64,000 nt of DNA from Dimorphilus gyrociliatus. Lineage: Eukaryota; Annelida; Polychaeta; Dinophilidae. The DNA is taken from positions 689,501 through 753,500 of the forward strand of contig CAJFCJ010000001.1 of assembly GCA_904063045.1 (NCBI GenBank), given 5' to 3'. Position numbers and translations under genes: made by a program. The notes below the pieces were generated by a model, which saw only the letters and a list, made by a program, of their open reading frames with translations, was not told the DNA's origin and did no database searches. Below, one piece after another: positions 36,836-48,182 of this stretch (the first letter of the stretch is position 1; every line of letters begins with the position of its first letter).

Positions 36836-37264
36836 ATGCAATGTTTTCACGATACATTTAAAAATCTCAAATTATACCGAAGGCAGAAGTACTTTTTAGG
36901 ACATGCTTTGCAAATGTGCGAACATACTAAAATAGACAATAACCATTTAGAAATATTTCAATTATTAGACCATAATGCCATTAAACAGTTTGTTTTGATT
37001 TGCTTTTCTTCAAAATCTTCATGAGACCACAATTAAATTCCCTATTTATTTCACATAAAAATTCCTTGTCAACATTCAAGATGTGAAAGGGCCGTTATCA
37101 TTATTACACTTATTCTTATAGCCTGTCTGCAACAATATTCGTCAAGACACCCCCATATTAAACGAAAGCAATACGTTGATAATGAAAATACAGCTCCGGA
37201 GGTTCTATTTTTAATTAAACGTTTAAATTCCCAAGTAAGACTTGAAATTACTAGAGAGCTATGA
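36836..37264 (+). CDS. Possible small two- or three-exon gene, unrecognised
   Basis: Between RPL34 and SDHB an ORF begins at 36836 (MQCFHDTFKNLKLYRRQKYF, then LGHALQMCEHTKIDNNHLEI). A second open stretch in another frame ends at 37264 (HPHIKRKQYVDNENTAP, EVLFLIKRLNSQVRLEITRE). The two could join through a gtttgt donor near 36988 and an acceptor at about 37079. Both segments have varied, charged and helical-looking composition unlike the low-complexity ORFs of nearby intergenic DNA. No family is recognised and splicing is uncertain. Confidence 0.35.
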
Positions 37265-37379
37265 TAAAAAAGAAAATAACTCCATGTCTGTACCGGAATT
37301 TAAATAAAAAAGCAAAGCTTTTAAGCAAAGCCGATAGATGGCAGCATGGAAGGTCAATGAAGGTTATTCGAAAAACAAA

Positions 37380-38267
37380 ATGGCGAGTGCAAAGAACTTT
37401 TCGATGAAACTTGCGAAAAATATCTTGAAACCGGCTTTTCTTCAAAGCCGATTTGCTGCTACTGTAGCACCTCGCATGAAGACCTTTAAAATCTATCGAT
37501 ACGATCCTGACAAGCCTGGTAGCAAACCTTATATGTCTACATATGAAATTGATTTGAATACTTGTGGCCCTATGGTGTTGGATGCACTTATAAAGATCAA
37601 AAATGATGTAGATCCAACTCTGACGTTCCGAAGATCTTGCAGAGAGGGAATCTGCGGCTCTTGCTCTATGAATATCGAAGGAGGAAATACTTTAGCTTGT
37701 CTTTGCCCGATAACAGAGCCTTCGAAGACGACAAAAATTTACCCTCTTCCCCATATGTATGTTGTAAAAGATCTTGTTCCTGACATGAATAACTTCTATG
37801 CTCAGTACAAGTATATCGAACCTTACTTAAAGAAGAAGGACGCGAAAGAAGCTGGTGAGGAACCCTACTTCCAAAGTCCTGAAGATAGAGCTAAATTGGA
37901 CGGCATGTACGAATGTATTCTTTGTGCTTGTTGTTCTACTGCTTGTCCATCTTACTGGTGGAACGGTGACAAGTACCTAGGACCCGCCGTTATTATGCAG
38001 GCATACAGATGGATCATGGACTCTAGAGATGACTTCACTAAGGAAAGATTGGAAAAATTGGATGATAAGTGGTCGATGTATAGGTAAGTTCTCGAAATAA
38101 TTAATATTTTTGATATTTTAACATTTTATTAATTTCTTTTTAGATGTCACACAATTATGAATTGCACTAAAACCTGCCCAAAACACTTAAATCCTGGAGC
38201 AGCCATAGGCGAATTAAAGAAACTTATGATGGGTTCGAAATCTGAAGGTATCCCTTATCAGAACTGA
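37380..38267 (+). CDS. SDHB: Succinate dehydrogenase iron-sulfur subunit
   Basis: Two exons, 37380-38083 and 38144-38267. A basic mitochondrial presequence ([20 protein letters not shown]) precedes the mature domain. The 2Fe-2S domain holds [20 protein letters not shown] and ACLCP. The C-terminal 4Fe-4S and 3Fe-4S domain holds [19 protein letters not shown] and, in exon 2, [18 protein letters not shown]. This is complex II, passing electrons from succinate to ubiquinone in the inner mitochondrial membrane. An in-frame ATG at 37338 would lengthen the presequence by 14 residues; it overlaps an AGATGGCAGC element, so 37380 is preferred but not proven. Confidence 0.97.
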
Positions 38268-38415
38268 TCTAGTGTTGTATTTTTTGTTTGACAACACTCG
38301 TATTAAACGTTATATATAGAATTGACAATAGTATCACAGCTATTTATAAATGGACGGATAAGTGGACAAACAAAAAAACAAACTGCAAATTCTAAACTGA
38401 TATAATAACAAATCT

Positions 38416-40708
38416 TCATTGCGGTAGATTAGCTTGCGCTTCGAGAAACAATAGTTGATCAACAAGAAAACAATCGCGCGTTTTATTAGGAGAGAGACGG
38501 GATAGGTTATCCATTATTATCTTTTCGTCTGTTGTTTTCACTTCTTTTCCGTATCCTCTAGCTTCTTTCAAATAAGCATAAACTCTATTGAAAACAGACT
38601 CCGATAATTTTTTTATACATTCTCTAAAATTGTTGAAAAATCATATATAGTTCATCAGTAGCAACTAGATATCATGTAGTTATCACTTACGTTCGTAGAC
38701 TGATTATTCTCTGATTTCTTGCTATTGGCCCATATGCTCCTGTTGCATCATCAGCCAAAGTTATAGTACTGACTGAAAATATTTTTTTAAAAGTCAATGA
38801 AGTCCTTAAAACAAATCCTGATAACTACCTGTATCATTACATAAAGCATCCTCCAAGACGTTGATTAAATCTTCGTCAGCTCCAGACAATGGTTGAACAG
38901 TTTGAAGTAAAGTTCCTTCATTTTCATCATCTGAGTCGCTTTCGAATTCCTCGTATTGCGAGTAATACGTATTCGCCATTTCTGCATCATCTGGCTTTCC
39001 ATCCTTGAAATCTAAAGATGATACTTCTTTGTTATAGACTGTCCTATCTTTCATAGGTGTAATAGGTCTATCATCTGCTTGAGATCTCAGAATAGGTTCG
39101 GTCAAAAACACTGGAGGAGCCCTTTGAAGAGTGTCCTCATCAGAGCTATCGGAATCGTCAGAATCTCTTGTAGGTACATTATAAGAATCTGTTAAGGAGA
39201 TATAAGAGAATAACTTCAAATCGGTTAGACCTATGATTAAAATATTTTGCTTACATGACGCAGTTTTCGCACGGATATATTCAACTGGTTTACGTTCCGA
39301 TTGCTCCTTAAAAAGCTTTAAAAGATAATAGCAAATTTTGTAACTTATCATAAATAGCTAAAAAAAAACTAACATTTATGTTACTATAATAGGGATTCTG
39401 ACTCTCGCGAACTTTTTCATATTGTGCTTTGTTATCCTTTAATTGTTGGATTTGAGCATTACGTATCCTCTCCGCTTCAGCGTCTGCTCTCTGCATTTTT
39501 TTTAAACGTAAGCGATCTTTGTTGTTGAGATTCCTCATCTTTTTATCTTCAGACTCAATAACAACTTCTCCGTATTTTTTCTTTTGTTTACTATTACAAA
39601 AGACATAATTAGCTAATTTAGCTAATTTATATTTATACAACTCACAATGCTTTGGCTATTTCTTTCTGTTCCTCAAATATAATGTGAGATGATTTTTTTT
39701 CTTTTGACGCTTCTACGATAGTATCTTTTATCTTTTCCATTTGCTTCGTTATAAATGGTAGCTTCAACAATTCTTTAGACGACGGACGTTCGCTTGGATT
39801 TTTTTTGAGTATCCTGCAAGTTAGCATAAAAGCTTTATCAAATTAAAAAAATGATCATTTATCTTACAATTCGAACACTGATCGCAAATCTGTGGAGTAA
39901 TTTGAAGACCAATCGGGAGTATCACCCTCAACAATTTTATACATTACTCCCATCATGCTTTCTCCATCAAACGCGTGTTTTAAATGAATTAATTCATATA
40001 GTATGCAACCAATCGACCAGATATCGCTTTTAGCATTGTAGCCTTGATGTTTAAGTACTTCGGGGCTCATATAGTAGGGGGTTCCGGTAAAAGTTGAAGC
40101 CATATCGCTTGTTCCTATTAAAATTCTTGAAATACCAAAATCTCCAACTTTCAACTTTCCTTTTTTAATAAAAATGTTCCTAGTTTTCAGATCTCGGTGC
40201 ATAACACCTCTACCATGCATATACTGAACGGCTAATAGCAATTGAATTAGATATTCTACTACTATGGGCTCTGGAAACTTTTTTCCTTCTTTTTTATACT
40301 CTTTTATCTTTTGGTCCAAGTCACCACCTTCACAGTACTCAGTAACAATACAATAGCAATCACTATCCAAAAAAGAATCATGAAATCTAACAATTCCTGG
40401 GTGATTTAAGTTTCTTAGCAGAGTAGCCTCTCGATCAACGTCAAACGTTTCATCATTATCCATGTCCGGGCACGAAATTTCTTTTAATACTTTTCTTTAT
40501 AGGATAAATAAACTTAGAATACAATATATTGCAATATTATTTTTAATATTTACAATTTTTCGTCTGGAATCTTGCATTTTGCGTCAGTTACTAACCAGAC
40601 AGTCCCGAAAGATCCTTTACCCAATTTCCTTTCTGCATGATACCTATTGGCAAACACTCTTTTGACCTTCTTCTTTGCACTTTTCGGCAATTCTCTTGGA
40701 AGACTCAT
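38416..40708 (-). CDS. NEK11: NIMA-related kinase NEK11
   Basis: Minus-strand multi-exon Ser/Thr kinase. The first exon has the glycine loop LGKGSFGTVWLV, then LKVLKEIS with the ATP-binding Lys, TEYCEGGDLDQKIKEYKKEG (a NEK11-type hinge), HRDLKTRNIFI, VGDFGISRIL, TGTPYYMSPEVLKHQGYNAK, and the closing NPSERPSSKELLKLPF. HRD and DFG are intact, so it is predicted active. A C-terminal part follows: a charged coiled coil (KDRLRLKKMQRADAEAERIR) and acidic segments rich in Asp/Ser, ending FLVDQLLFLEAQANLPQ. NEK11 works in the G2/M DNA-damage checkpoint in mammals. The stop is 148 bases from the convergent SDHB stop. Confidence 0.93.
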
Positions 40709-41180
40709 GCTATTGTTAAAATTGTTGTAAATTTCTTTCTACAAAAGAAATGTATTGTTGCTAACCTTTCCTAATCAATAGAGGTCTCGCATTTTAGTTA
40801 ACAATTGAAAATATTCTGGGGAGAATTATTAGAAATCTATCAGATCAATGAAGAAACAACCGATAGAGAGTGTCCTCTAGTAACATTAATGAACCACCTG
40901 TACTAAACTTTGTACGGAATTTCTGCTTCAACTTGATAAACGGAAATACAATGTCCAACGCCATCTGTAACTCAGTCTGGTACCCGGTTTATTTGAAAAT
41001 AAACAGGTTTGTTAAATGTCTTATTTAAACAGAGATTTATTTGAAACTTTTCAATTTATACTATTTTTATAAAGATAAACGTATAATCTGTATATATGTA
41101 TATCTATGTTTTATCACGTATTAAGAGTTACGAGTTATTTTCTATCTCTTTTTCCTGTAAAAGTAAAAGTAAAGTAAAAA
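40709..41180. other. NEK11 upstream region / MRPS9 3' flank
   Basis: Contains ACGCCATCT at 40958-40966, 250 bases upstream of the NEK11 start. Otherwise AT-rich with no recognised gene. Confidence 0.5.
40958..40966. promoter_or_regulatory. CGCCATCT promoter element at NEK11
   Basis: ACGCCATCT, the same core and orientation relative to transcription as at BROX and at a similar distance from the start codon. Confidence 0.35.
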
Positions 41181-42721
41181 TTAGAAATAGTCAGAAGGAA
41201 CTTGGTAAATAATTTTTACAAACCATGTGAAACTTCTCCTAGCACCCCATTTTCCTGGCTTCTTTCTTTCTTTTACTCTAGGATCTATCGTAAGTAAACC
41301 GGATATCCTCATTTTCTCAATTGTTTCTTTTTCAACAAAACTTTGCAATGCTGACGATATAGCTAATCTTATGGCTCCTGCCTGACCACTAGGTCCACCG
41401 TGATAAACTTCAGCTTTTATATCTACTTTTCCTAAGAAACCAGATACTAGTAATGGAAAAATTAACTGTTCTCGATCGTCCAATCTTGGAAAATAAGTAA
41501 GTAGATCTTGATTATTTATTGTAATTTCTCCACTTCCTTCTGTCCATAGTTTTACTTCTGCCATAGCAGTTTTCCTACTGCCAGACGCCTGAGCAAACGT
41601 TCTACCCGATTCATCTTTTTGTAAAATACTCGGTTCTAAAAAAAGGCTTTGGCTTTTGAGAGGTTTTCGATATTTCAAAATAAAATCCTTAACAGCATAC
41701 GCATGTGTTTGCTTAGAAAGCCGATCAAGCAGACGAATGAGTCTTGCGTACTTAAATTCATCAATGGTTTCAGTTAAAAGTGCTTCAAATTCTCTATAGC
41801 TTAACCATTCAGTGGCAGACAAATTAAGAAATTTATCAGGAGAGACTGTTTTTTTGGACTTAATAATTTCATCTTCAAAACATTTCAAAAATTCCATTTT
41901 TTCAACAATTTCCTATAGAATATTATAGTTGAAAACAGTATTACTTCATGTAAAAGTACTTACGTGTAATAACTCGAAATAATTTGGTTGTCGCGTATAG
42001 AAGAAATTATGAAACGGTCTGCCATCCATATCAAACTGGGCAGCTGTGATTTAAATGGAAGATTAATAAAATGTAAATACACATCAAACAAATAATCACC
42101 CTTTCTCTTTGGTATAACTTCTGATGGTGGTTTTAGTTTAGGTCTGGCTTTTGGATTAAGGAGACCCGACGGAAATAAATACTCGATTGCTCTCTTTAAA
42201 CAAAAGATAATTTACGAACTTCTCTAAAAGATTTTCATTTCTTTACTTACATCTATTTCATCTTGACTTATATTGTCGGGATCCAAATCCATTATTCTAG
42301 CCAGATGCCTTTTTCCAATTTCAAATTGCTTTTCTTCTTTCGCAAGAAACTCGTCTAAAGGTAAGATGACAATTTGTTACTTTGTAATAGTAATTATTAA
42401 TAACTTGAATATACCATGAGCTTTGGCATTTTCTAGGTATAACTTCATGGCTTGACTAATCTTTTTCGCTTTATACGATCCAGCATTTCCTATGGCTTCG
42501 TTTTCTGATGAGGTACCGTAAGTATTTTTTAAAAGCGATATCTAAAATAAACGGCAAGGACATTGATTTTCATTTTATCGCTCAACACAAAATCAATTTT
42601 ACAAAAATTGCTTATGCAGATATGTATTAATTATTGTCGTTCTATTTACCTGTAAAATAGAAAATGGGTTTTCAAAATATACACGGCAAAACTTGCGTGG
42701 AACAAGAACTTGTTTCAACAT
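41181..42721 (-). CDS. MRPS9: Mitochondrial small ribosomal subunit protein uS9m
   Basis: About six exons on the minus strand. The first exon (from 42721) encodes a basic presequence-like MLKQVLVPRKFCRVYFENPF. Middle exons give the mitochondrial-specific region (ARIMDLDPDNISQDEID, DMDGRPFHNFFYTRQPNYFE). The last exon carries the S9 core: GSRKTAMAEVKLWTEGSGEI, GKVDIKAEVYHGGPSGQAGA, IRLAISSALQSF, LLTIDPRVKERKKPGKWGAR and RSFTW. The bacterial-type S9 C-terminal KKR tail is replaced by VKIIYQVPSDYF. Confidence 0.94.
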
Positions 42722-42758
42722 TTGTAGTTCGATCTTGTGAACAACGTGATTTCATAAC

Positions 42759-42768
42759 AGATGGCGCT
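42759..42768. promoter_or_regulatory. AGATGGCGCT promoter element at MRPS9
   Basis: AGATGGCGCT lies 38 bases upstream of the MRPS9 ATG. It is identical over 10 bases to the element at ZMPSTE24 (11575-11584) although the two sit in opposite orientation relative to transcription only by strand; neighbouring bases differ. Confidence 0.45.
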
Positions 42769-42915
42769 ATAATCGAAAAATTTATAGGCCTGTTTGAATA
42801 GGATAAGAAAAACACAACTTTTATTAACTGTACAAGTTTATTTTCTAATCTTACAACAACTATCCAAAAACAGCAAGAAGTTATAAAATATCAAAAGTAA
42901 ACAGATGTAAACACA

Positions 42916-45900
42916 CTATGTGTCAATTAGTTCTGGCACCATGTCAACAAGCCTAGCATAAGGCGACTCGTTTTGACCACAGCAAATAGTTATACACTTT
43001 CCATTTTGCCTCATTGTTCTCATAGCTGCGTGGCAAGCAGAGACAGTGACATTTTTACAATAATTCACCTCTAAGATAGTGAGCAGTGGAACGCTGAAAA
43101 GCCCATTCAATACCTTATCAGTTATACAAGGGCAACCCGTAAGACCAACATGGGAGAGAGTTTCTGCGTCTGCTAATTGTCCAAGAATATCATCTGTTAT
43201 ATTTGGACAATACGTCAATTCTAGCTTTACTAGAATATTCATGTATCGAACAATAGAGCCGAGAACACTATCAGTAACTTCAGTACCATTTAGTGCTAAA
43301 CCTGAAACTATTTTCAAGCTGGAAGTGTGCGAAATTGGTGGTATAATCATTTTTAATGTGTCGTCATTTAAACCATCTATCCAGCTTAAATCTAGGGTTC
43401 TAAGACGAGTGACAGGAACGCTTCGAAGAGCCGAGCAAGCTGCAACAGAATTAGAGGATAAAAAGAGATGCTCCAAACAGGGCAGGCGCTTTAGGAGCCA
43501 TTCTAATTGTACTCTAGAAATATTTGTGCTGGTTAAATTTAAAGCTGATGGCTGTCTTCGAATTATTCCCGTAAGCATATTTCGTGAAAGGCATTTCTGA
43601 TTGACGTTGATGTAGTACCAAAACCTCCGATCAACTGTCCATTTGCAAAACGTTTTACAACAGGACATGATATTAACCATGGATTTTGAGTCCAGAAATC
43701 CAAAGATAGTTTGCCATAGATTTCTATCTAAAACATGGTTCTTTCCATCCTCCAATTCCACATATAACGGAGGTGGGGTAATAGGAGCAGGCCTTACAAC
43801 GAATTTTGGTTTTTCTTCTTCTACTTTAGATCGACTTTTTTTGTCAGCTGGTCTGGCCTTTAAGTAATCGTTGAAGGATAGCATTTTCGTACACTTGGGA
43901 GTCGGCGGCGTATTTACAGTTGGCAATATTGGCATCAGAACAGGTGGAGGAATCTTATTCTCTTTACCAATTCGACGTTTTTCTTCTATAGGTTTGCCAT
44001 CACATCTAATGCATTCGGGGCACCTCCAACAAGCGGGCATATCATCACAAAGACTACCACAAGGTAAATCGCTATCTTTGCTTGACAAACAGCGTGGATG
44101 GGAGATTTTCCAACAAATAGAACACTCCATTAGTAGATCATTAGCCTCTTTTATATCGTCCAAGCAAGCAGGAGCTTCTCTCCCATCACCGGATTCACAA
44201 AGGTGGCAAATGGCCGTTGATGGTAATAAAGGCACCATACACTGTCTCGACACACAGGTTTGCTTCATTCTTCCTAAACCACCAAACTTTCTCATATCTC
44301 GGCAAAAATGGCATTCACCGCAATCTGTTCGAGTACAAGGTTCACATTTCTTGCAGCGAACTCTTCGATGTTGAGGTCCCTTTGACTTATCTCCGCTACC
44401 TTGATCAACTCCCGCAGACGAGGGAGAGCTCTGAGAGACTCGACTGCCCCCTCGTCCCCTTTTCAATGAATTTGGTACTCGTGAAGCTGCTCGTGGCCTC
44501 TATAAAAGCAATGAAACTATTAAACATTAATTTAACGTTTTGAATAAAGTGTCTTACTTTATTGAAGGTCCAACTGAGAATAGGTTCGTTTGTTATAGCT
44601 AGGTCTGCGGCGTCATTTCTATGATTATCTAGTAAATCCTGTAGAAAATCAAAACAACTGGTAATTTCATTGTCTTGAAAAAAACTAAATCAAAATTATA
44701 CCTGTAGCTTTTTCAACAACAGCTGCGCGTTATGAAATTCAATAGGAACTCGTGCTGCAGCAAAATTTGATTTCTCAAGCCATTCAATTAAGCACTCCAA
44801 TCCTTCTAGTTCAAAAGTTGTTAAATATATTTTCATAGGTACTTTATTATTTTCATCTTTTATAGTGGCTTTTTCAGTCTTCGGCTCTTCTTCAGTTTGA
44901 TCGTTTTCGCCCTTAGTTTCTTTCTTAATTTCTTTTTTGCAACTTCCGTTTTCAGGAAGAGAAGATGTACTTTTAGCCATAGGACTCGTTGTTGGGGTTT
45001 TCTTTTCAGTATCTGTCTCTTCGCCGGAGGTTTCTTTAACAGGAGTCAGAGGAGGGTTCAATAATGCACCACAATATCTTTTCACGGCATACCACATGAT
45101 TTCAGTAAAAAAAGAATAATTAAATTTGTCGTAGATTCGCTTCTCTAGTTCAGCAATTTTTATTTGTTGAGGTATACTAAAACTATGAAGAAAATTTCCA
45201 CTGAATACAAGCGAGTCTTCCTCAGAGTAGATGGCATGAATCCATCCTGTTTCAAAACGAAAATTTAATCTTTATATTATAATTATTGATTTGCATAAAA
45301 AATAACAAAAAATCTAGAATATCTACAAACCACTTGGTAATAGAAACGTTTGCCCTTCTTTCAAAGTAAATTTCTGACATTCTTTTCCTTTTTCTGCAAA
45401 AAATTCCTGTTTTCCAGATTTCACCCATTTTTCAAAAGCATCAAGGTTGTATTGTGTTGGAGGTAAAATCCAAAAAATTTTCGATCCATGTAGTACGTGA
45501 TACCAGGTTGAGCAACCACTCATATCAATATGAAAATCTCCAAAACAGCCCTTGACGGACATAGCACAGAATTTTTGAACTTTTGGTAGTCGATTTCTAT
45601 CAGGTATACTTGTATTTTCTTCATTTTGAGAATCCCTTTGATGAATAGGCCATACGCAATTAGCCCAGTCAATTTGTTGAACTGCTGTTGGAGCTTCTAC
45701 GTAAGTTGATAATTTCGTGTGGGTAAACTCTAGCGAAGTAACACTAAATTTCTTTTTCACTTTTTCGGGGCGAACATAATACTCAACCCAATCTTTAACC
45801 ATCATTATGAACGAAGAACGAGTATCGCTGTCCACAACGTTTAAGGTTCTCAATGAGCCAACACATGCTTTAACATCAGCAACAGTAAAGTTTTGACTAG

Positions 45901-46192
45901 GCACTCTTAATCCCAGACCACTTTTATCATTGATTGAAATGGGCTTTGTAAAGCCGTTCTTTTGGAAATAAGCTAAATTTAGTTCCGATCCGGATAAATT
46001 GATAACATTATGTGCTTGGTATTGGCTAGCCAACTTATCCTCGATTTTATAATTGACAGACAATGGTACTGCCTTTTTGCCACCGTCGGCATTCTAGTAT
46101 ATGGAGATTACTTTTTAGAGTTATTTCGTACAAAACGAAAATAAAGAACTTACTGAAACTGATGCCGATCTCCCGTTTTCTTCACCGTCCAT
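42916..46192 (-). CDS. KDM2: KDM2-type histone H3K36 demethylase (JmjC-CXXC-PHD-F-box-LRR)
   Basis: Minus-strand gene from 46192 (MDGEENGRSASVS). The JmjC domain holds FGDFHIDMSGCSTWYHVL (iron ligands His and Asp), HGSKIFWILPPT and, across a splice, LLPSGWIHAIYSEEDSLVF (third His). A Lys/Glu-rich linker follows. Then a CXXC zinc finger (RCKKCEPCTRTDCGECHFC, RDMRKFGGLGRMKQTC with the KFGG CpG-binding loop), a PHD finger (CHLCESGDG, MECSICWKISHPRC, CWRCPECIRC), an F-box (LWQTIFGFLDSKSMVNIMSC) and seven or so LRRs ending ICCGQNESPYARLVDMVPEL. The domain order is diagnostic of KDM2A/B. The family targets unmethylated CpG regions and, for KDM2B, recruits PRC1.1, so it complements the PRC2 enzyme EZH encoded near 55-58 kb. 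Confidence 0.96.
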
Positions 46193-46495
46193 CGACTTTC
46201 AAGCTAACTAGAATGATCTTTTGTAAAAATCCTTTATAATTGTGAATTAGCTATTAAATTCATAAGAAATAAAGCCGAAAAGCTGTAAAAAATGTAAAAA
46301 AGACATTCGTCGATATTAATCACCCAACACTGCTCTAACTAACCTATGTGTTAGGATGTTCTATTGTATTTAGGTAGCCCCTATCGCGCTACAGTTTCTA
46401 TATTATAGTTTTCTCCACGACAACAGGCAAAAAACACAAAATATTTCATTGCGCATGTGCAATCCTCCATAAGAAATCTCAAATCTATTAGAAAA
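46193..46495. promoter_or_regulatory. Divergent KDM2/DYNLRB promoter with NRF1-like palindrome
   Basis: The 303-base interval separates two opposite start codons. TTGCGCATGTGCAA at 46449-46462 is a near-perfect palindrome resembling the NRF1 site GCGCATGCGC, 34 bases before the DYNLRB ATG. Shared promoter activity is inferred from the arrangement. Confidence 0.4.
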
Positions 46496-47731
46496 ATGGT
46501 ATGATATTTTGATTTTTTAGAATCCCAAGCCGTATTTTCCGTTCAAATTCCTATTAAGAGATAAATTATTCAACTTGAAAATTCAATACTTATAGTTGAT
46601 TTGAGCATTTTTTCCTATAAATTACCGGAAAATACGCTTGTAGTATTTGAAAATTATTTTGCTATTAATCTTAGGAAAAGGTGTATTTTATTTAAAATAT
46701 TTAAATGCACTACTCTTAAATATGATATTTTCGTTTTAAGAGCTATTCAACTCAGGTAAGTTAGGTGTTGTCTTAGAAGTTTGGTGGAAAATATTCCTAT
46801 TGATTTCATGTTGTAGGAGATATTTGATTAAACACTCCCTAAATCAATAAATTGATTATTGAATATTAATTTAAATAATTTTAAAGTAGATTGGTTGGTT
46901 TAGTTGATTTTTAGCATGCTTATATTTTGCTCTAAACCAAATTCTTGATTGTAATTGGAGACATTAAAATTTTAGGCCGAGACCGTTGAGGAGACCCTGA
47001 AACGTATTCAAAGTCATAAAGGAGTTATAGGAGTTATCATTGTCAACTCTGAAGGTAGAAGTTCTTTGATATAAAATTACTACTTAAGAATAATACAATT
47101 CTTACTTCAGGCATTCCAATAAGAACGACATTAGATAATTCAACAACTGTACAATACGCAAGTTTGCTTCATCAATTGACCGCAAAAGCTAGAAATGTAG
47201 TTCGAGACCTCGAACCATCCAACGACCTACAGTTTTTGCGTGTTCGTTCAAAAAAATATGAGATAATGATAGCACCTGGTAAGTCCAAAGTTACCTCCCA
47301 TAAAAATCTTTACAAAACAGTCAAAATGATATATTATCAAATTAGGATGCATTAATGTTTTAATTAAACAATTTCAATAATCAACAACTTTGTCATTATA
47401 TTAATGTACACTTACATTTTATTGAAATTGAGCTTAATTTTTTATTATTATTCTTTTTATCTTAATTATTTAAAACTACACAGAACAAGATTACATCCTG
47501 ATCACCCTTCAAAGCACAGACGGCGTCACAACCTCTGTTTAATTGTTATTGCCGCATCTTTGTTTCCTCTCTCGCTATCTCTCTTGCTCTATCTCTCTAT
47601 TATATATTCTACTATTTTATCCCTCTTAACATATTTATTAAGCTTAATCTAATATATTATAAGAATGATAATTTTTTGCAGACAAAGACTATTTGCTGAT
47701 AGTTATTCAAAACCCTAATGACAAGTCTTGA
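46496..47731 (+). CDS. DYNLRB: Dynein light chain roadblock
   Basis: Exons 46496-46498, 46976-47054, 47111-47278 and 47692-47731. The first coding exon holds only the ATG, followed directly by gtatga; exon 2 resumes in phase 0. The protein (about 96 residues) reads [78 protein letters not shown] and [11 protein letters not shown]. It is a full-length roadblock/LC7 protein that binds the dynein intermediate chain. Human DYNLRB begins MAEVEETL, matching M|AETVEETL and supporting the single-codon exon. Confidence 0.95.
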
Positions 47732-47851
47732 GCTTTTTTGCTAATGGTTTGCGGTGATGGGATTATTTTCTCTAATATATATATAACACATGACTACTAA
47801 ACTTTTTCTTGATTCTATAGTTCACTATTTTAAAGATGTGCTTAAGAATAC

Positions 47852-47887
<36 letters not shown>

Positions 47888-48182
47888 ACAGGAGAGTAAT
47901 ATCCTTTGAAATTTTGAGAGTTTTTATTCTGCATGTATGACTCTATATAGTCTTACTAATAGATACTAACACAAGGTGTATTTATTATTTGCTTATTTTC
48001 CGTAAATAGACTTTAAATATTTTAAAATAAAGCATCCTTACACTGGAATGTTAAATAAATTCAAAAAAACCACACGATCAAGAAATACATTGTTTAAAAT
48101 GGAATGTTTCTTTTGGACAACTCGCGAATGGAATTAAATGTGTGAAAGTGATACACACGATGACATATATAAAAATGTAAGT
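47732..48182. other. Convergent spacer with (AT)n repeat
   Basis: AT-rich 3' flanks of DYNLRB and SVOP, with an AT dinucleotide run at about 47857-47882. No gene recognised. Confidence 0.5.

Noticed and set aside
43079-44543. Several plus-strand ORFs of 74-173 codons
   Set aside because: They are antisense to the well-supported KDM2 last exon; composition and frame follow KDM2 codons.
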